DNA of 64,000 nt from Telmatobacter sp. DSM 110680 (GCF_039994875.1 NZ_CP121196.1:3162001-3226000); one strand, 5' to 3'. Positions 28,071 through 37,568 are shown, counted from the first letter of the stretch. A program made the numbers and translations. The notes: a model not told the origin generated them from the sequence alone.

Positions 28071-28901
28071 TCAATGCACCCGAACGTCGCCCGATCCAGT
28101 TTCGATCCGGACTGTGGGCCCGCCACCATGCACTTTGCCGACGATGTGGTGCTTATCAAATGATCCCTGCACCGCCATCTCCTGATCCGTGTGAACACTG
28201 CCCGACCCTGTCGATGCGTCCAGTGTGAATCCGGCGTTGCCAGCCCAGAATTCGACGCTGCCTGAACCGGTTTCCAATTTCCAATCGGAAGACGGTGTGC
28301 CCGAGACCTTGATGTTGCCGGAGCCCGTGCCGCCGTGCAGGCTGCCATGCAGATTCTTCAACTCCACGTTGCCGGAGCCAGTCTGCGCCTTCACGTCGCC
28401 CTGGCCGATCTGCTCAGCATAGATGTTGCCTGATCCGGTGTTGGCGACAAAGCCGCCCTGCAATCCGGTGGCGTGGATTGTGCCTGAGCCTGTGCCCAGC
28501 TTTGCGTTCTCGCCGACGCCGTCATCGTTGATGTCGCCCGAACCGGAGTTGGCTTCGAGGAACGAATTCGCCGGCGCTTCAATCTCGTAGTCGATGCTGA
28601 TGTTGTGGTAGTTCTCGTGGCGCTGACCGATGCGAATGATATTGCCCGTCTGCTCTACCGGCGGATTGTTTGCGATCTCGGTAACTTTCTGCTCGTTGCC
28701 GCCCCAGTTTGATTTGACGCGGCCGAAGATGTGCACGCGATCTCCGGAACCGTGGGTGATGTGAATATGCCCGGACCCCGTAGCGACGGTCAGCTCCACG
28801 TGCCCGTTGACAGTCAGGTTTCGTTCGAATGTCGCCTCATTGGCCAGAGCTGGAATCGCTGCCATGGCCAGAATTGCTGCTGCTAACACAAAACGCTTCA
28901 T
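28071..28901 (-). CDS. DUF4097 family beta-repeat secreted protein
   Basis: A 276-residue protein with a signal peptide (about 1-20, ending PALA). The mature part contains about nine copies of a xTGSGxIx motif at intervals of roughly 17-20 residues (for example ANTGSGNIYAEQ and AQTGSGNVELKN), the pattern of DUF4097 beta-strand repeats that stack into a solenoid. DUF4097/DUF4098 proteins are common in acidobacteria; the role may be envelope-related but is unproven. ATG 28901 follows GAGGA by seven bases. It is convergent with the phosphatase gene. Confidence 0.85.
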   Translation of the reverse strand: MKRFVLAAAILAMAAIPALANEATFERNLTVNGHVELTVATGSGHIHITHGSGDRVHIFGRVKSNWGGNEQKVTEIANNPPVEQTGNIIRIGQRHENYHNISIDYEIEAPANSFLEANSGSGDINDDGVGENAKLGTGSGTIHATGLQGGFVANTGSGNIYAEQIGQGDVKAQTGSGNVELKNLHGSLHGGTGSGNIKVSGTPSSDWKLETGSGSVEFWAGNAGFTLDASTGSGSVHTDQEMAVQGSFDKHHIVGKVHGGGPTVRIETGSGDVRVH

Positions 28902-29354
28902 GAATGTTCCTCGATTCAAATCTGGTTCAGCGGTCGGAGATCGAAATTCGGACGCAAGTGAATGGTTCCGAATCGTTTCCTCCGACCTTGTTAGGTCGAT
29001 TGTTCCGGGACGCGGCCCTTAAATACTGGGGGAGGGAATCGCGCTCCATTGATAAGGAATGAGCATGCGCGTTGCCAAAGGCGCATATACCTGCAACTTC
29101 TTATGATTCTTCAATTCAGGCGCTAATGCGCTGGCGATGACGCAGCCTGCATATGTCCGTTTATGGACACCCTTGTGCGCCGTTGAACATTCCGTCCAAG
29201 GCAATTGAGCGAGTCGAACGAGGCTGATTTTTCGCACTGGTTTCTTCATGTGCCCGCCATGCTACATGGATGACGTTTCAAACCTTACGTTGGTTAACGA
29301 AAAAGCGGCTCCTCGGAAGCACAAAGTAGCAAACTTAGAACTGACAACTGCTGC
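28902..29354. other. Intergenic region, no supported gene
   Basis: These 453 bases separate the DUF4097 start from the adaptor gene's 3' end. They include an interrupted palindrome TGTCC-N6-GGACA near 29155-29170, and the end (29330-29354) carries a CTGACAACTG word that also occurs at 23313-23322. A minus-strand frame of 76 codons (29019-29249) lacks a convincing RBS or domain, so I do not call it a gene. Confidence 0.5.
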
Positions 29355-30557
29355 CTACTGCTGCAGAACGACCTGGTCGCCCTCTTTCAATCCTTTGACG
29401 ATCTCGGTCTGCGAGCCGTTCGAGAGGCCTACGGCGACGGCTATTTTGCGCGTACCGTCTTTTTGATTTTTGTCGGGAACCTGTACGAACGCATTCTTCT
29501 GCGCGTCATAGCTGACGGCATTTTCAGGGACGATCAGTACTTGCTTGTGTTCGTCGAGCATGATCTCGGCATTGGCAGTCATGTTGGCCTTTAGTTCGCC
29601 GCCGGGATTGTCGATGCTGACGCGCACTTCGAACGTGGTTACGTTGTCCTTCTCCACGCCCAGAGGAGCAATCTTGGTCACTTTGCCGTTGAAGACTCGA
29701 TCGCGGAAACTCTCCACTTTGATCCGTGCCGGCTGTCCCATATACACGTGCGCGATATCGGATTCATCGACTTTGCCCTGCACGTAGACCTGGTTCACGT
29801 CGCCTTCCGTCATCACGAGCGTGGCGGTTGAGCCCAGCACGAGAATGGAGCTGACCGCATCACCCATCTCTACATCGCGCGAAAGAATCGTTCCATCCAT
29901 CGGCGCCACGATGGTTGTGTAGTTGAGCTGCTCTTCAAGCTGTTTCAGGCTCGCCTGACTTTGCGCCACCTGTGCTTTTGCCTGTTTCAGCTTCGCTGTA
30001 TCTACGCCGATTTGTGCTTTTGAGGAATCGCGGCGCGTAAGTGCGGCAAGGTAGTCCTTGTTCGCATCGTCCAGCGCCTGGTGGCTTACGATGCCTTCCT
30101 TCGACAGTTGCTGATTGCGATCGAGGGTTGCCTTGTACATTGGCAGATCTGGCGCGGCCGCATTCACTTTGTCCTGCTCGATATTCGCTTCGTAGGTGGC
30201 GACGTTCGCCTGTGCCGCGGCAAGCTGTGCACGCTGTGCCTCGACCTGTGCGACGATCTCCTGCTGATCGAGTTGTGCCAGGAGCTGTCCCTTGTGAACC
30301 TTGTTATTGATGTCCACATACAGCTTGGTCACGATGCCTGAGGCCTTGCTTTTGACTTCAACCTTGGTGATGGGTTGAATTTTTCCTGTTGCGACTACCG
30401 AACGCAGCACATCTCCGCGCTGCACTTTGGCGATGCGGTTCGGATCGATATTGGTGGTCCGGACCAGGCGTGCTGCGCCAACGCCGATCACGACAATAAC
30501 CAGCAATACGAGTGAGCCGATCCAGATCCAGATTTTTTTGCTTTTGCGTGAAGCCAT
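29355..30557 (-). CDS. MacA/HlyD-like periplasmic adaptor subunit
   Basis: A 400-residue adaptor of the RND/ABC efflux type. It has a membrane helix at the N-terminus (about 9-29, IWIWIGSLVLLVIVVIGVG), a biotinyl-lipoyl-like barrel domain starting VVATGKIQPITKVEV, an alpha-helical hairpin (about 95-205, AAAQANVATYEANIEQDKV), then a beta-barrel (NQVYVQGKVDES) and a membrane-proximal C-terminal domain. MacA links the inner-membrane ABC transporter MacB to TolC. No MacB, RND pump or TolC gene is next to it, so it is an orphan in this window. GGGGG seven bases before ATG supports the start. Confidence 0.88.
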   Translation of the reverse strand: MASRKSKKIWIWIGSLVLLVIVVIGVGAARLVRTTNIDPNRIAKVQRGDVLRSVVATGKIQPITKVEVKSKASGIVTKLYVDINNKVHKGQLLAQLDQQEIVAQVEAQRAQLAAAQANVATYEANIEQDKVNAAAPDLPMYKATLDRNQQLSKEGIVSHQALDDANKDYLAALTRRDSSKAQIGVDTAKLKQAKAQVAQSQASLKQLEEQLNYTTIVAPMDGTILSRDVEMGDAVSSILVLGSTATLVMTEGDVNQVYVQGKVDESDIAHVYMGQPARIKVESFRDRVFNGKVTKIAPLGVEKDNVTTFEVRVSIDNPGGELKANMTANAEIMLDEHKQVLIVPENAVSYDAQKNAFVQVPDKNQKDGTRKIAVAVGLSNGSQTEIVKGLKEGDQVVLQQ

Positions 30558-30951
30558 GGAGCACCCCCAAGTACCAACAAGAGCTCTCGCTCCCTAATGA
30601 TGAATACCGGATGAACTTGACCGCTTATTCGCGGATAAAAGCTGGAAACCTGTGCTAATTACCAGCAATTTGATTTCCAAATGAATAAGCTGGCGGCGTT
30701 ATGAACCCAAATCTCGTCCGCTGCCTGCTGCAACCTGATACGTACCGCGGGTAAGGTTAGTTCCAGACATGTCTGTGACTTGGCTGACCCGGTCTTCGGA
30801 AGCACCTAACTGATAAATAAGAGCGCTTTGGGACGACTGAACGACAATCTGCGAACCCATCCGCGAGGGGAGAAGAATATTCGGTTGTCTGGCTGCCTCA
30901 TCAATCGCGATGAGAAGCTAACCACCGCAGAATGCTATCCTCACAACCGGG
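30558..30951. other. Divergent intergenic region, no supported gene
   Basis: The 394 bases between the adaptor gene and the CorC-like gene hold no gene I can support. A 12-bp perfect palindrome CAGACATGTCTG lies at 30764-30775 and could be an operator for either gene. No clear promoter was found. Confidence 0.5.
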
Positions 30952-32412
30952 ATGCACGGTTTACCGCTTCTCCAGGTTGTCGCCGTCGCCATGCTGATTC
31001 TGGCCAACGCTTTCTTTGTGGCCGCTGAGTTTGCCATGGTGAGTACCCGCGATACGCGCATCGAGCAACTGCTCGCAGCCAAGGTACCCGGCGCGCGTGC
31101 GGTCCGTCGGCTTCAGCATGAACTTGAGTATTTCCTGCCCGCCGTGCAGCTTGGGGTAACTCTCTGCTCCCTGGCTATTGGGTGGATCGGCGAACCGCTG
31201 GCCGCAAATGTCGTTCTAGGCTGGATTGACCTGCTGCCGCAGCCGCCTGCGCACGCGGCCCTATTCGCCCAAGTTGCCTCGGTCACCGCAGTGGCCATCG
31301 GATTTGCCATCATTACCTACTTTCATGTCACTGTTGGTGAACTGGTGCCTAAGTCGCTCGCCCTGCGCCGGGCCGAAGCGCTTGCTGTAGCCGTTGCTCC
31401 GCCGATGTTGATCTTTATGCGAATGGCTCGCCCTGCAGTGCGCCTCCTTAAGAGCTCCGCTGCCATCCTCCTGCGTGGATTCGACATTCCGATGACGGAA
31501 CGCGCAGCAGTCCATTCGCCAGAAGAACTCAAACTCATCACGACTGCTGCCCGTCGTCTGGGGCTGCTGCCGCGCTTTCAGGAAACGATTATTCACAGGG
31601 CAATTGAGCTTGATGATGTTCCCGTGCGCGAGATTATGACGCCGCGCCAGCGCATTTTTTCGCTGCCGTCAAACATGCCGCTCGAGGAGGCGAGTGCGCA
31701 GGTCATTGAGCACATGAATTCGCGTGTGCCGGTCTACGATGAGACCCTTGGGCCGGAGCACATTATTGGGGTTGTTTACTCCAAAGACCTTGCGCGGCTC
31801 ATGTTTTTCAGGCCCAAGCCGAAGGAGCGCCCGCCCGGACCTCAGCCGGTCGCAAGCCCGGTTGCACAGAGTGATGCCGTTCCTGTGCGACCCGGCAGTC
31901 CACAACTCGGCTTGCCGTTCATGGAACTTCGACTGCGGCAGGTGATGCGCGAAGTTCTTGTGGTTCCCGAGACAAAGTCTGCGCTGGCACTCTTGCGCGA
32001 ATTCCAGAAACGTCGTCGTCAGATGGCTATCGTGGTCGATGAATTCGGTTCTACCGTTGGTCTGGTTACTGCTGAAGATGCGATCGAACAGTTGACTGGA
32101 GAGCTTGAGGACGAGTTTGACGATCCTGCCCGTCCAGTTCTTGCCAACGCGCAAGGAACGCTGGTGCTCGAGGGCAGCGCGAACCTCCGCGACCTTGAAA
32201 CACAGATGCAATGGAGCCTGCCGCGCGATGGCGGAGTCGAAACACTTGCGGGCTTTATGCTTGCGCGGCTCGGGCACATTCCACGCAGCGGCGAATCAGT
32301 TGAATACAACGGACGCCGCCTGAGCGTGCTGGAGATGGAAGGGCGACGCATTGCCAAGATTCGTGTCGACAAGCTCGAAGCGTCGGAGTCGACGGTGACA
32401 CCGACAGCTTGA
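30952..32412 (+). CDS. HlyC/CorC family transporter (CNNM-type)
   Basis: A 486-residue membrane protein with a DUF21/CNNM transmembrane domain (about 1-185; helices such as VVAVAMLILANAFFVAA), a pair of CBS domains (about 215-345, with a proline-rich insertion at PKPKERPPGPQPV) and a C-terminal CorC_HlyC domain (about 395-475). Eukaryotic CNNM and bacterial CorC relatives move magnesium or cobalt, often sodium-driven; older names call this family hemolysin. ATG 30952 has only a weak ribosome site. It is divergent from the adaptor gene. Confidence 0.9.
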   Translation: MHGLPLLQVVAVAMLILANAFFVAAEFAMVSTRDTRIEQLLAAKVPGARAVRRLQHELEYFLPAVQLGVTLCSLAIGWIGEPLAANVVLGWIDLLPQPPAHAALFAQVASVTAVAIGFAIITYFHVTVGELVPKSLALRRAEALAVAVAPPMLIFMRMARPAVRLLKSSAAILLRGFDIPMTERAAVHSPEELKLITTAARRLGLLPRFQETIIHRAIELDDVPVREIMTPRQRIFSLPSNMPLEEASAQVIEHMNSRVPVYDETLGPEHIIGVVYSKDLARLMFFRPKPKERPPGPQPVASPVAQSDAVPVRPGSPQLGLPFMELRLRQVMREVLVVPETKSALALLREFQKRRRQMAIVVDEFGSTVGLVTAEDAIEQLTGELEDEFDDPARPVLANAQGTLVLEGSANLRDLETQMQWSLPRDGGVETLAGFMLARLGHIPRSGESVEYNGRRLSVLEMEGRRIAKIRVDKLEASESTVTPTA

Positions 32413-32491
32413 ACTCTATTTCGACGGATTAACGTTTTTACAAGCGATTCGAATCTTCCATCCGAATCGTACGCGGGCTTACGATCATGGG

Positions 32492-33307
32492 ATGAGCTAC
32501 GAGAACATCTCCTTTAGCACCGAAGAAAGCATCGCGATTGTTACTCTGAACCGGCCGCAGCGTCGAAACGCTCTTTCGCTGGCGCTGATGCGAGAGCTGA
32601 TCGACTGCCTGAATGCGATCGGAAATCGGCGCGATGTTCGCGTGGTGATTCTGGCGGCTGCGGGGAGAGCCTTTTCTTCCGGCCATGACCTTTCTGAAAT
32701 GGTGGGGCGCTCACTGGACGATTACCGCGAGCTATTTGGGGTTTGCACTGAGCTGATGGCGAAGGTGCAATCGATTCCGCAGCCGGTGATTGCCGAGGTG
32801 CAGGGTGTTGCGACTGCAGCGGGATGCCAGCTGGTAGCAGCATGCGACTTGGCTATCGCATCGGAAGAAGCGACATTTGCCACGCCTGGAGTGAAGATCG
32901 GGCTGTTCTGCACGACACCGATGGTGGCTGTCAGTCGCGCTATCGGACGAAAACGCGCTCTGGAGATGCTGCTTACGGGAGAATCGATCGACGCGCGGAC
33001 GGCGGCAGAATGGGGATTGGTGAATCGTGTAGTTTCTTCGGGCGAGTTGCGCGCCGAGACGCTCAAGCTTGCGCATCGTATTGCCGTGGCCAGCGATGTT
33101 GTGGTGGCTCTGGGCAAGCAGGCATTCTACGCTCAGATTGATCTCGAGCAGCCTGGAGCTTACGCGTATGCGCAGGAAGTGATGAGCAAGAATGCTATCG
33201 CTGATGATGCACAGGAAGGGATCTCCGCATTTCTTGAGAAGCGCGCGGCGCGCTGGACGGGGGCCGAGGCATCAACGTCGTGGGTAGGACTTTGCCAGGA
33301 TTCTTAA
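32492..33307 (+). CDS. Enoyl-CoA hydratase/isomerase family protein, ECHDC3-like
   Basis: A 271-residue crotonase-fold protein. The oxyanion-hole segment is SSGHDLSEM, and the second part reads AAGCQLVAACDLAIAS and ATPGVKIGLFCTTPMVAV, very like ECHDC3 proteins of animals and bacteria. At the sites of the two catalytic glutamates of true hydratases it has Gln (GCQL) and Gly (PGVK), so enoyl-CoA hydration is doubtful and another acyl-CoA reaction is likely. Start MSYENISF follows a weak site. It is downstream of and co-oriented with the CorC-like gene. Confidence 0.88.
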   Translation: MSYENISFSTEESIAIVTLNRPQRRNALSLALMRELIDCLNAIGNRRDVRVVILAAAGRAFSSGHDLSEMVGRSLDDYRELFGVCTELMAKVQSIPQPVIAEVQGVATAAGCQLVAACDLAIASEEATFATPGVKIGLFCTTPMVAVSRAIGRKRALEMLLTGESIDARTAAEWGLVNRVVSSGELRAETLKLAHRIAVASDVVVALGKQAFYAQIDLEQPGAYAYAQEVMSKNAIADDAQEGISAFLEKRAARWTGAEASTSWVGLCQDS

Positions 33308-33357
33308 AGCCACTTTAGTTGTTTTTGGGTCGTTCATGGTGGCCGGTGTGCAGCAAG

Positions 33358-33435
33358 AAAAGCAGATCCTTCGCTGCGCTTACCCCACCGCGCAGTGCGC
33401 GGATGGGCCCCAAGCCGCTCCGCTCAGGATGACAC
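33358..33435 (+). repeat. Dispersed foldable repeat, copy A
   Basis: Pattern AAGCAGATCCTTCGC, then a GC-rich stem, ending CCGCTCAGGATGACA. A shorter relative (CCGCTCGGGATGACA) lies at 33488-33502. Located between convergent echA-like and cytochrome genes, plus orientation. Confidence 0.7.
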
Positions 33436-33520
33436 GGCTGAGAAGTGGTTGGTGTAGAGGACGACAGTTTGGTTTCCCAAGGCAATCCGCTCGGGATGAC
33501 AAGGCTGTGGAACGATTTTC

Positions 33521-35905
33521 TTAGAAGCCGCCGGCGCCGGGGATGTATTTGTATTCGATCTTGGTGGGCTGCTTAATCGGGTCGCCGGTTAGATCGTGGG
33601 TGTGCCAGACTACTGACTCGCTGGCGACTTCAGGATGTTTGCGCAGGAACTCTAAAGCAAAAGTGCTGGCTGTGGGGTCGTCTTTCTGGTCGGCGAATTT
33701 AGCTGACTCGATGGCGGCCCTTTCTTTTTCGCCCAGGCGGCGGTAGAGGATGGCGAGCTGGTAGTGCGCGGCGAGGTCATCGGGATCGATCGCCTGGAGT
33801 TTCTCGTATTGCTCGCGGGCTTTGGGATAGTCGTGCGCCTGGTAGTAGGAGAAGCCGAGTTCGCGGAGGCCATCTTTGGCTAACGGATATTTTGCGAGCA
33901 TTGCCTGCAGGTCGGTGATGGCTTCCTGAATCTGGCCGGCGTTGCGTTCGACGAGAGCGCGGTAATAAAGTGCACGGGGATCGCCCGGTAGCAACGAGAG
34001 TGCTTTTTCAAGATGCGGCTTGGCGTCGTTGTAGCGCTCCCACGAGATTTCGACAACGGCCATGTTGGTGTAGGCGTCGGCGTAGTCGGGGCGAAGCGCG
34101 GCAACTCGTTCAAATGCGCCGACAGATGCTTCGTACTGGAATGCATCGAGGAGCGCGATGCCGTAGTTGTTCCAACGCATCCATTCTGGATTTTCGCCTG
34201 GCTGGGCAGCGGCGGGGGTGTTCGGGCCAATGCTGAGCATGCGTGTGGCCGATGCGACTTCGAGGACAGGCTGTGGATACGGCTTCGGTTCCTTCACGCC
34301 CGTTTGAGTGATAGCGAAATCGATGAAGCGCTGATCGAAGCGGCGGTATTTGATGGTCGCTGTGATCGTGACGCCGCCAGAGATGGCCTTGGGCAGGCGG
34401 AAACGGTAGCGGACGAGCTGCGAGCGGCCGGACTGGATGGTGTTGTTGTATGCCAGCACGCGGTTGTGCCAGATCTCGTGGAGCGCGTTGAGTTCGCCCT
34501 TGGTGTTGACGAGGCGGTTAGTGAAGGAGTGCGCGGAGGGATCGAGATCGCCGTTGGGCTGGATGAATCCGGATTCAGTGATTACTTTGCCGGTGCTGTC
34601 TTTGACGGTGAAGTTGACCCAGGATTCGTAGAAGTCGCGCTGCTCGGGAACGTAGGAGTGCGCGATGCCCTTGTTCTGGATCACAACGTCAGCGATCAGG
34701 GTTTCGCTTGGGGAGACAGAGAACGGCACGAGGCCCAGAGGGGCGATCAGAGGCGCGTTGGAGGGTGACGAGTTGTCATCGGTTGGTGAAGCGGATGCGG
34801 GCGATTCTTTCTCCAGTGCGAAGATGTCGACGTTGAGTACGCCTTTGCCGTCGATGCCGTTTTTGAGGAAGTCGACTAGCTTTTGCGATTGCTCATCAAA
34901 TTTGTAGTAGGCAGCGTTCAGGCTGTTGCCGCCCAGCCAGCGATGCGAGACGAGCGTGCCGTCCTTGGCGCCTGCGTCCTGCGCGTTGGCGGGGAGAGGC
35001 TGGCGGGGCATGTGGCAGGTCTGGCAGGTGGAGACGGTGTCTTTGCGGTAGAAGGGGAGGGGGGACTGTTTGGTGAAACTGGCGCCCTGCCATTCGTCGT
35101 AGACGGTGAAGGCGCGAAGGAACTTATAGTCGTCGAGAGAGCGGGTGATGGTGGCCTTGTGGCAGGCGGCACAGAATTCGGCGGTCTTGAGGAGCGGGCG
35201 CATCACAGCCTGTTTATGGCGATCGAGGTGGCCGAGGATTTCGGAGTCGGAGACGGTGCGGGTGACGGGCGCGCCTTTTTCATCGACCAAAACAGCGGGC
35301 ACACCCATTACATAGCTGCCGGTGCCAGTGGTGTCGGTTGACTGAATGGCGTGGCATACAGAACAGGTGATGCCTTCATCCTCGAAGGGGCGCTTTTTGG
35401 GCATGCCCTGCGAGAGGTCGCCGGAGAAGAGGGCGATGGGATTATGACAGCCTTCGCAGTGGCGTGAAAACTGGACACCCTTCTCAGCGATGAGCATGTT
35501 CACGTTCTTCAGATACCAGGGCTGGCGAAAGCTGTTGGAGTGAACCGACTGGCGCCACTGGTGGTAGGCCTCCTGGTGGCAATGGCCGCAGTATTCGGCA
35601 TTGAGCACATTGCGCGGATTGACGAACTGGCCATTGACGGTCATGGCGTTCGAGGGTAGGAAGGGGGATTCCTTGCCGAAAGCGTAGTTGTAGCGGAGGG
35701 CTACGGAGTCATGAAACTGGGTGGTGGGGCCGGTGACGTGGATGCTGGCGGTATAGGCGGCGGGGGGCTGGTCGGGAGCGGATATGGCTGGAGCGGGGGC
35801 CGAGGAATCAGAATGAGTGGCGGCGTGGACGACCACGCTGACCGCGAGGGGCAGGGCGAGGAGCAATACGGTGAGTGCCCAGCGACGCGGCGAGGACATA
35901 AACAT
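33521..35905 (-). CDS. Pentaheme cytochrome c with TPR domain
   Basis: A 794-residue secreted protein. The signal peptide (about 8-29) is followed by five CxxCH heme sites: CGHCH (106-110), CEGCH (150-154), CSVCH (181-185), CAACH (245-249) and CQTCH (294-298), in a cytochrome c554-like layout. A beta-rich middle follows, then four or five TPR units (about 575-740; for example YYRALVERNAGQIQEAI) before a short tail. It is likely a periplasmic electron carrier or a redox enzyme with a protein-docking arm. It is divergent from nuoA, hence a possible partner of complex I, but this is inference. Confidence 0.85.
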   Translation of the reverse strand: MFMSSPRRWALTVLLLALPLAVSVVVHAATHSDSSAPAPAISAPDQPPAAYTASIHVTGPTTQFHDSVALRYNYAFGKESPFLPSNAMTVNGQFVNPRNVLNAEYCGHCHQEAYHQWRQSVHSNSFRQPWYLKNVNMLIAEKGVQFSRHCEGCHNPIALFSGDLSQGMPKKRPFEDEGITCSVCHAIQSTDTTGTGSYVMGVPAVLVDEKGAPVTRTVSDSEILGHLDRHKQAVMRPLLKTAEFCAACHKATITRSLDDYKFLRAFTVYDEWQGASFTKQSPLPFYRKDTVSTCQTCHMPRQPLPANAQDAGAKDGTLVSHRWLGGNSLNAAYYKFDEQSQKLVDFLKNGIDGKGVLNVDIFALEKESPASASPTDDNSSPSNAPLIAPLGLVPFSVSPSETLIADVVIQNKGIAHSYVPEQRDFYESWVNFTVKDSTGKVITESGFIQPNGDLDPSAHSFTNRLVNTKGELNALHEIWHNRVLAYNNTIQSGRSQLVRYRFRLPKAISGGVTITATIKYRRFDQRFIDFAITQTGVKEPKPYPQPVLEVASATRMLSIGPNTPAAAQPGENPEWMRWNNYGIALLDAFQYEASVGAFERVAALRPDYADAYTNMAVVEISWERYNDAKPHLEKALSLLPGDPRALYYRALVERNAGQIQEAITDLQAMLAKYPLAKDGLRELGFSYYQAHDYPKAREQYEKLQAIDPDDLAAHYQLAILYRRLGEKERAAIESAKFADQKDDPTASTFALEFLRKHPEVASESVVWHTHDLTGDPIKQPTKIEYKYIPGAGGF

Positions 35906-36420
35906 CTTGAAACGGGCTCCGGAACGACGATTGATATGGCCCCGCGGGTCGTGTCAGAAGCTGCGGGGAACAATTGAACGGTAACAGGGGCGGGGCATGG
36001 GATGTCCACCATCGAAAGGTGGAGGTGCCGTGAGATCAAAAGGACATTGGGGAGGCTGCGATGCGGTGAATGCCGGCGGACGGGAAAGCAGATCCTTCGC
36101 TCCGCTTTCCCCCCAACCATGTTGGGGCCCCAAGCTGCTCCGCTCAGGATGACACTGCAGAGGTATGAGTGTGGTTCAGAGGTCGCCAAGCAGTTCCGCT
36201 TGGGACAACATAGTCCAGCTGGCGGACGATCACAATTCGCGTGGGCGGGGGTCGACCCGATGTGCGGGTGAGGCGATTCTTTGACTCTTTCAGCGAGCGG
36301 TTCATAGAGTGGGATGAATGGACGGATATTGGGCTTGGACGGGGTGATGCAGCGCACATCCACTTAGCCAAATCGGGGCTGAAACTGGTACGGTTGTTGA
36401 GTAAGATCACATCGCCCTAG
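35906..36420. other. Divergent promoter region between cytochrome and nuo operon
   Basis: These 515 bases hold no gene. They contain repeat copy B (36084-36155), a shorter related segment near 36185-36211, and a moderate promoter-like sequence TTGACT (36281-36286), 18 bases, TAGAGT (36305-36310) pointing toward nuoA. A TGGTACGGTTGTTGA string near 36386 resembles a sigma-54 site but has GA in place of the -12 GC. Confidence 0.5.
36084..36155 (+). repeat. Dispersed foldable repeat, copy B
   Basis: GGAAAGCAGATCCTTCGC at the left, CCCCAA...TTGGGGCCCC stem in the middle, ending GCTCAGGATGACA. It lies in the divergent cytochrome/nuoA region, plus orientation. Confidence 0.75.
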
Positions 36421-36792
36421 ATGGCCTCCAGTCCTTATTTCTCTCTCGCAGTTTTATTCGTTGCCGCGCTCGGGTTCGGGCTGGCTCCGCTGGGCCTTGC
36501 GTGGCTGTGGCAGAGGGTGTTTTCGCCGGCCAAACCGAATGCGATTAAGAATGCGATCTACGAGTGCGGGCTGGAGTCGAAGGGCGATGCCTGGATGCAA
36601 TTTCGCTCTGCCTACTACCTATACGCGATCATTTTTTTGATTTTCGATGTGGAAGCGGTTTTTTTGCTGCCGTTTGCAGTGGCGTTTACGGGATTGGGCG
36701 TGGCGGCATGTTTGTCGATGATGGTATTTGTGCTGCTGCTGATTGAGGGATTGGCCTGGGCCTGGGCTAAGGGTGTGTTGACGTGGGCATGA
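36421..36792 (+). CDS. nuoA: NADH-quinone oxidoreductase subunit A
   Basis: A 123-residue membrane subunit of complex I with three helices. It has the family signature YECGLES, which carries the conserved Cys of the quinone-site loop, and FRSAYYLYAIIFLIFDVEAVF, in which the acidic pair of the second helix is conserved. Start ATG 36421 has no obvious ribosome site. It is the first gene of the nuo cluster, with a 161-base gap before nuoB that contains repeats. Confidence 0.95.
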   Translation: MASSPYFSLAVLFVAALGFGLAPLGLAWLWQRVFSPAKPNAIKNAIYECGLESKGDAWMQFRSAYYLYAIIFLIFDVEAVFLLPFAVAFTGLGVAACLSMMVFVLLLIEGLAWAWAKGVLTWA

Positions 36793-36953
36793 AAGCACTG
36801 ATCAGCGGTCAGTCTCCCCGGTCGTAGCCGCGCCAGCGAAGATGATAGAGCGCCGGAGCCGGATCGAGGCACTTGGCACCGAGAAGTCTGGTAGTTGATT
36901 TGACTGATCACTGAACTCTGTTCACTGATCACTTGCGTTGAGTGGAGCGATTC
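36793..36953. repeat. nuoA-nuoB gap with CTGATCAG repeats
   Basis: CACTGATCAGCGGTCAGT at 36796-36813 and two TGATCAC words within 36901-36932 are inverted relatives of the 23246-23280 repeat. The gap also holds the nuoB ribosome site. Confidence 0.5.
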
Positions 36954-37568
36954 ATGGCGGTTGACGAAAAGCTGAAGATCGAACTCGGCAAGCAGGGCAT
37001 CGTCGTTACGACTCTTCAGGAGCTTTACAACTGGGGTCGGCGGAGTTCGATCTGGCCGATGCAGTTTGGACTGGCTTGCTGCGCGATCGAGATGATCGCG
37101 ACGACGATGGCGCGCTATGACCTGGCACGATTTGGGTCGGAGGTTTTCAGGCCGTCGCCGCGGCAAGCCGACATGATGATCATTTCAGGAACGGTTACCA
37201 AGAAGATGGCTCCGCAGGTGGTGCGGCTTTATAACCAGATGGCTGAGCCGCGCTATGTGATTGCGATGGGGGCTTGTGCGATTTCAGGTGGCCCGTTCAA
37301 GCAGGGGTACAACGTGCTGAAGGGAATCGACCGGTATATTCCGGTGGATGTGCATATTCCCGGGTGCCCGCCGCGGCCTGAGGCGCTGATTCAGGCGTTT
37401 ATGACGTTGCAGAAGAAGATTGATGCGCAGCCATTGACGGGCGAAGGAAGACCGCGGCATCTGGACGCAGAGGCGCAAGGGGAATTTCCGGTGCCGGAGT
37501 TTGGTGAGCACGATCTTGATCCGCCGTCGAATCCGAGCGTGTGGACAGTGCCGACGATTATTAAGTGA
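36954..37568 (+). CDS. nuoB: NADH-quinone oxidoreductase subunit B
   Basis: A 204-residue peripheral-arm subunit that carries cluster N2, the last electron donor to quinone. The ligands are all present: tandem CC (42-43) in LACCAIEM, C108 in GACAISGG and C138 in [10 protein letters not shown]. The start ATG 36954 has GGAG seven bases before it; a GTG at 36942 is in frame but contains the site itself. The C-terminus is about 40 residues longer than E. coli-type short forms and proline-rich, which is common. Confidence 0.97.
   Translation: MAVDEKLKIELGKQGIVVTTLQELYNWGRRSSIWPMQFGLACCAIEMIATTMARYDLARFGSEVFRPSPRQADMMIISGTVTKKMAPQVVRLYNQMAEPRYVIAMGACAISGGPFKQGYNVLKGIDRYIPVDVHIPGCPPRPEALIQAFMTLQKKIDAQPLTGEGRPRHLDAEAQGEFPVPEFGEHDLDPPSNPSVWTVPTIIK

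Noticed and set aside
29019-29249. Minus-strand 76-codon frame
   Set aside because: No ribosome site, no signal or domain, and atypical composition; treated as intergenic.
36384-36400. Sigma-54-like string TGGTACGGTTGTTGA before nuoA
   Set aside because: The -12 element ends in GA instead of GC and the -24 element has TGGTAC, so the match is too weak compared with the site at 19007.
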